In this document: positions 63,246-64,000 of the stretch, one piece after another
Numbering within the stretch: position 1 is the stretch's first letter
How the letters are laid out: each line of letters starts with the position of its first letter
Assembly (NCBI GenBank): GCA_910583985.1
Contig: CAJTYA010000004.1
Location: 93,083 to 157,082, forward strand
Source: an uncultured Alistipes sp.
GTDB taxonomy: Bacteria > Bacteroidota > Bacteroidia > Bacteroidales > Rikenellaceae
DNA: 64,000 bases
Reading direction: 5' to 3'
Notes under the pieces: generated by a model
Database searches by the model: none
The model's input: only the letters and a program-made list of their open reading frames with translations
What the model was told of the DNA's origin: nothing
Position numbers and translations under genes: made by a program

Positions 63246-63899
63246 ATGGACAAACCCTTCGTCGAAAGCATCTCCAACGAAACCCTCGCACAGTTGCCGC
63301 CGGGCGCCTTTCCCGGCCGGATCGTCGTCGTGGATACGCCCGAAGCGGTGGGGGAAGCCTGCGAGGCGCTCGCCCGGTGCAAGGTCATCGGATTCGACAC
63401 CGAGACGCGCCCCTCCTTCACCAAAGGGGTGGCCAACAAGGTTTCGCTGTTGCAGCTCTCCTCGGAGGATCAGGCCTTTCTGTTCCGACTCAACAGGATC
63501 GCGCTCGAAAAACCGCTGTTGCAGTTGCTCTCGTCCCGCAAGGTCATCAAGGTGGGAGCGGCCGTGCGCGACGACCTGCGTGCGCTCAAACAACTGCGCA
63601 AGTTCGCTCCGGGCGGCTTCGTCGAGTTGCAGAATCTGGCTCCCCAGTTCGGCATCACCGACAAGAGCCTGCGCAAACTGGGCGCCATCGCGCTGCGCAT
63701 CCGCATCTCGAAAGCCCAGCGGCTCAGCAACTGGGAAGCCCGGCAACTGACGCCCGCCCAACAGATGTACGCAGCCACCGACGCATGGATCGGCCGCGCG
63801 ATCTACATGGAATTTATGAAACACAGGCCCGCCGGCGTCCGCATGGACGAAATCGCCCGCTACGACGACTCCGCCGCGCCGGAAAACGCCTCCCGCTGA
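63246..63899 (+). CDS. DnaQ-fold 3'-5' exonuclease
   Basis: A 217-residue protein of the DEDD exonuclease superfamily (RNase D/WRN-like). Exo I is GFDTETRPSF (Asp and Glu), Exo II lies in VGAAVRDDLRAL, and Exo III is YAATDAWIGRAIYM (YxxxD, DEDDy type). There is no HRDC. Alternative start 63207 would overlap recQ by 26 bases; the -7 box at 63230 favours 63246. Association with recQ echoes the WRN protein, which joins such an exonuclease to a RecQ helicase. Nothing is recognised in the last 100 bases of the window. Confidence 0.88.
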   Translation: MDKPFVESISNETLAQLPPGAFPGRIVVVDTPEAVGEACEALARCKVIGFDTETRPSFTKGVANKVSLLQLSSEDQAFLFRLNRIALEKPLLQLLSSRKVIKVGAAVRDDLRALKQLRKFAPGGFVELQNLAPQFGITDKSLRKLGAIALRIRISKAQRLSNWEARQLTPAQQMYAATDAWIGRAIYMEFMKHRPAGVRMDEIARYDDSAAPENASR

Positions 63900-64000
63900 C
63901 ACGAGCCCCCCGCAGCGGAACGCCCGACTCTCCCGCATCGTTCCGTCCTCTCCCTTCGACCGCCTGAAAAATCTGCTTCCCCGGCTCGGACGCATACGAC

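Overview
The window looks like a stretch of core chromosome from a high-GC member of the Bacteroidales, most likely Rikenellaceae (Alistipes-like). Four things point there. Genes are preceded again and again by the Bacteroidota -7 box TAnnTTTG, usually 18-50 bases before the start codon. Shine-Dalgarno sequences are nearly absent. Lineage markers are present (DUF3127, DUF4295/bL38 after rpmG, DUF2807 with an ECF sigma factor, PEP-synthase-like protein with receiver domains, DUF4419). Base composition is around 60% GC in genes. No phage, insertion sequence, CRISPR array, tRNA or rRNA was found. Family-level placement is an inference. Layout, left to right. 0.2-5.5 kb: DUF3127 OB-fold protein, cyclophilin and a GNAT-like enzyme (minus strand), divergent from a large receiver/ATP-grasp protein. 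6-7.3 kb: an AT-rich secreted orphan, a small ORF and a lipocalin-like lipoprotein. 7.9-13.7 kb: RNase Y, a 6S-like RNA, ZapA with a coiled-coil partner, RimO, then recF and a DciA-type DUF721 gene overlapping by four bases. 14-18.6 kb: TPR membrane protein, ribH, ArsC/Spx-like protein, ferritin-like protein, MqnC (futalosine route to menaquinone) and a 2[4Fe-4S] ferredoxin. 19-26 kb: a probable operon of glutaminyl cyclotransferase, metH, metF and an M20 peptidase, divergent from serS. 28-34 kb: DEAD-box helicase, an ECF sigma / membrane-anchored probable anti-sigma / DUF2807 unit, ferritin and a secreted DUF4419 protein. 34.6-39.2 kb: GH20 hexosaminidase, then rpmB-rpmG-DUF4295 and ftsY. 40-47.9 kb: cinA, pyrD, pdxB, a candidate small RNA, a ureohydrolase, nhaA and an FKBP lipoprotein. 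48-54 kb: a decayed WGR-domain gene, plsY, a YitT-family transporter, miaB, and a long gene-free stretch with degenerate 100-bp repeats. 54-64 kb: rplT/rpmI without infC, DUF308 membrane protein, a 56-residue winged-helix protein with a secreted EEP hydrolase, a small membrane protein, HydG, an alpha/beta hydrolase, and an overlapping nitroreductase-recQ-exonuclease cluster. How the genes work together: one-carbon and methionine metabolism (metH, metF) share a transcript. Menaquinone synthesis (mqnC) supplies the acceptor a class-2-like pyrD would need. Two radical-SAM methylthiotransferases (rimO, miaB), MqnC and HydG, together with ferredoxin and ferritins, suit an anaerobic iron-sulfur-rich physiology. 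No complete new multi-gene system is evident. The points most worth following are the structured RNAs at 9.74-9.95 kb and 44.2-44.4 kb, the receiver/ATP-grasp protein that lacks a phosphohistidine domain, the two apparently leaderless genes, the decayed WGR gene and the 100-bp repeats. About a fifth of the window carries no recognisable gene.
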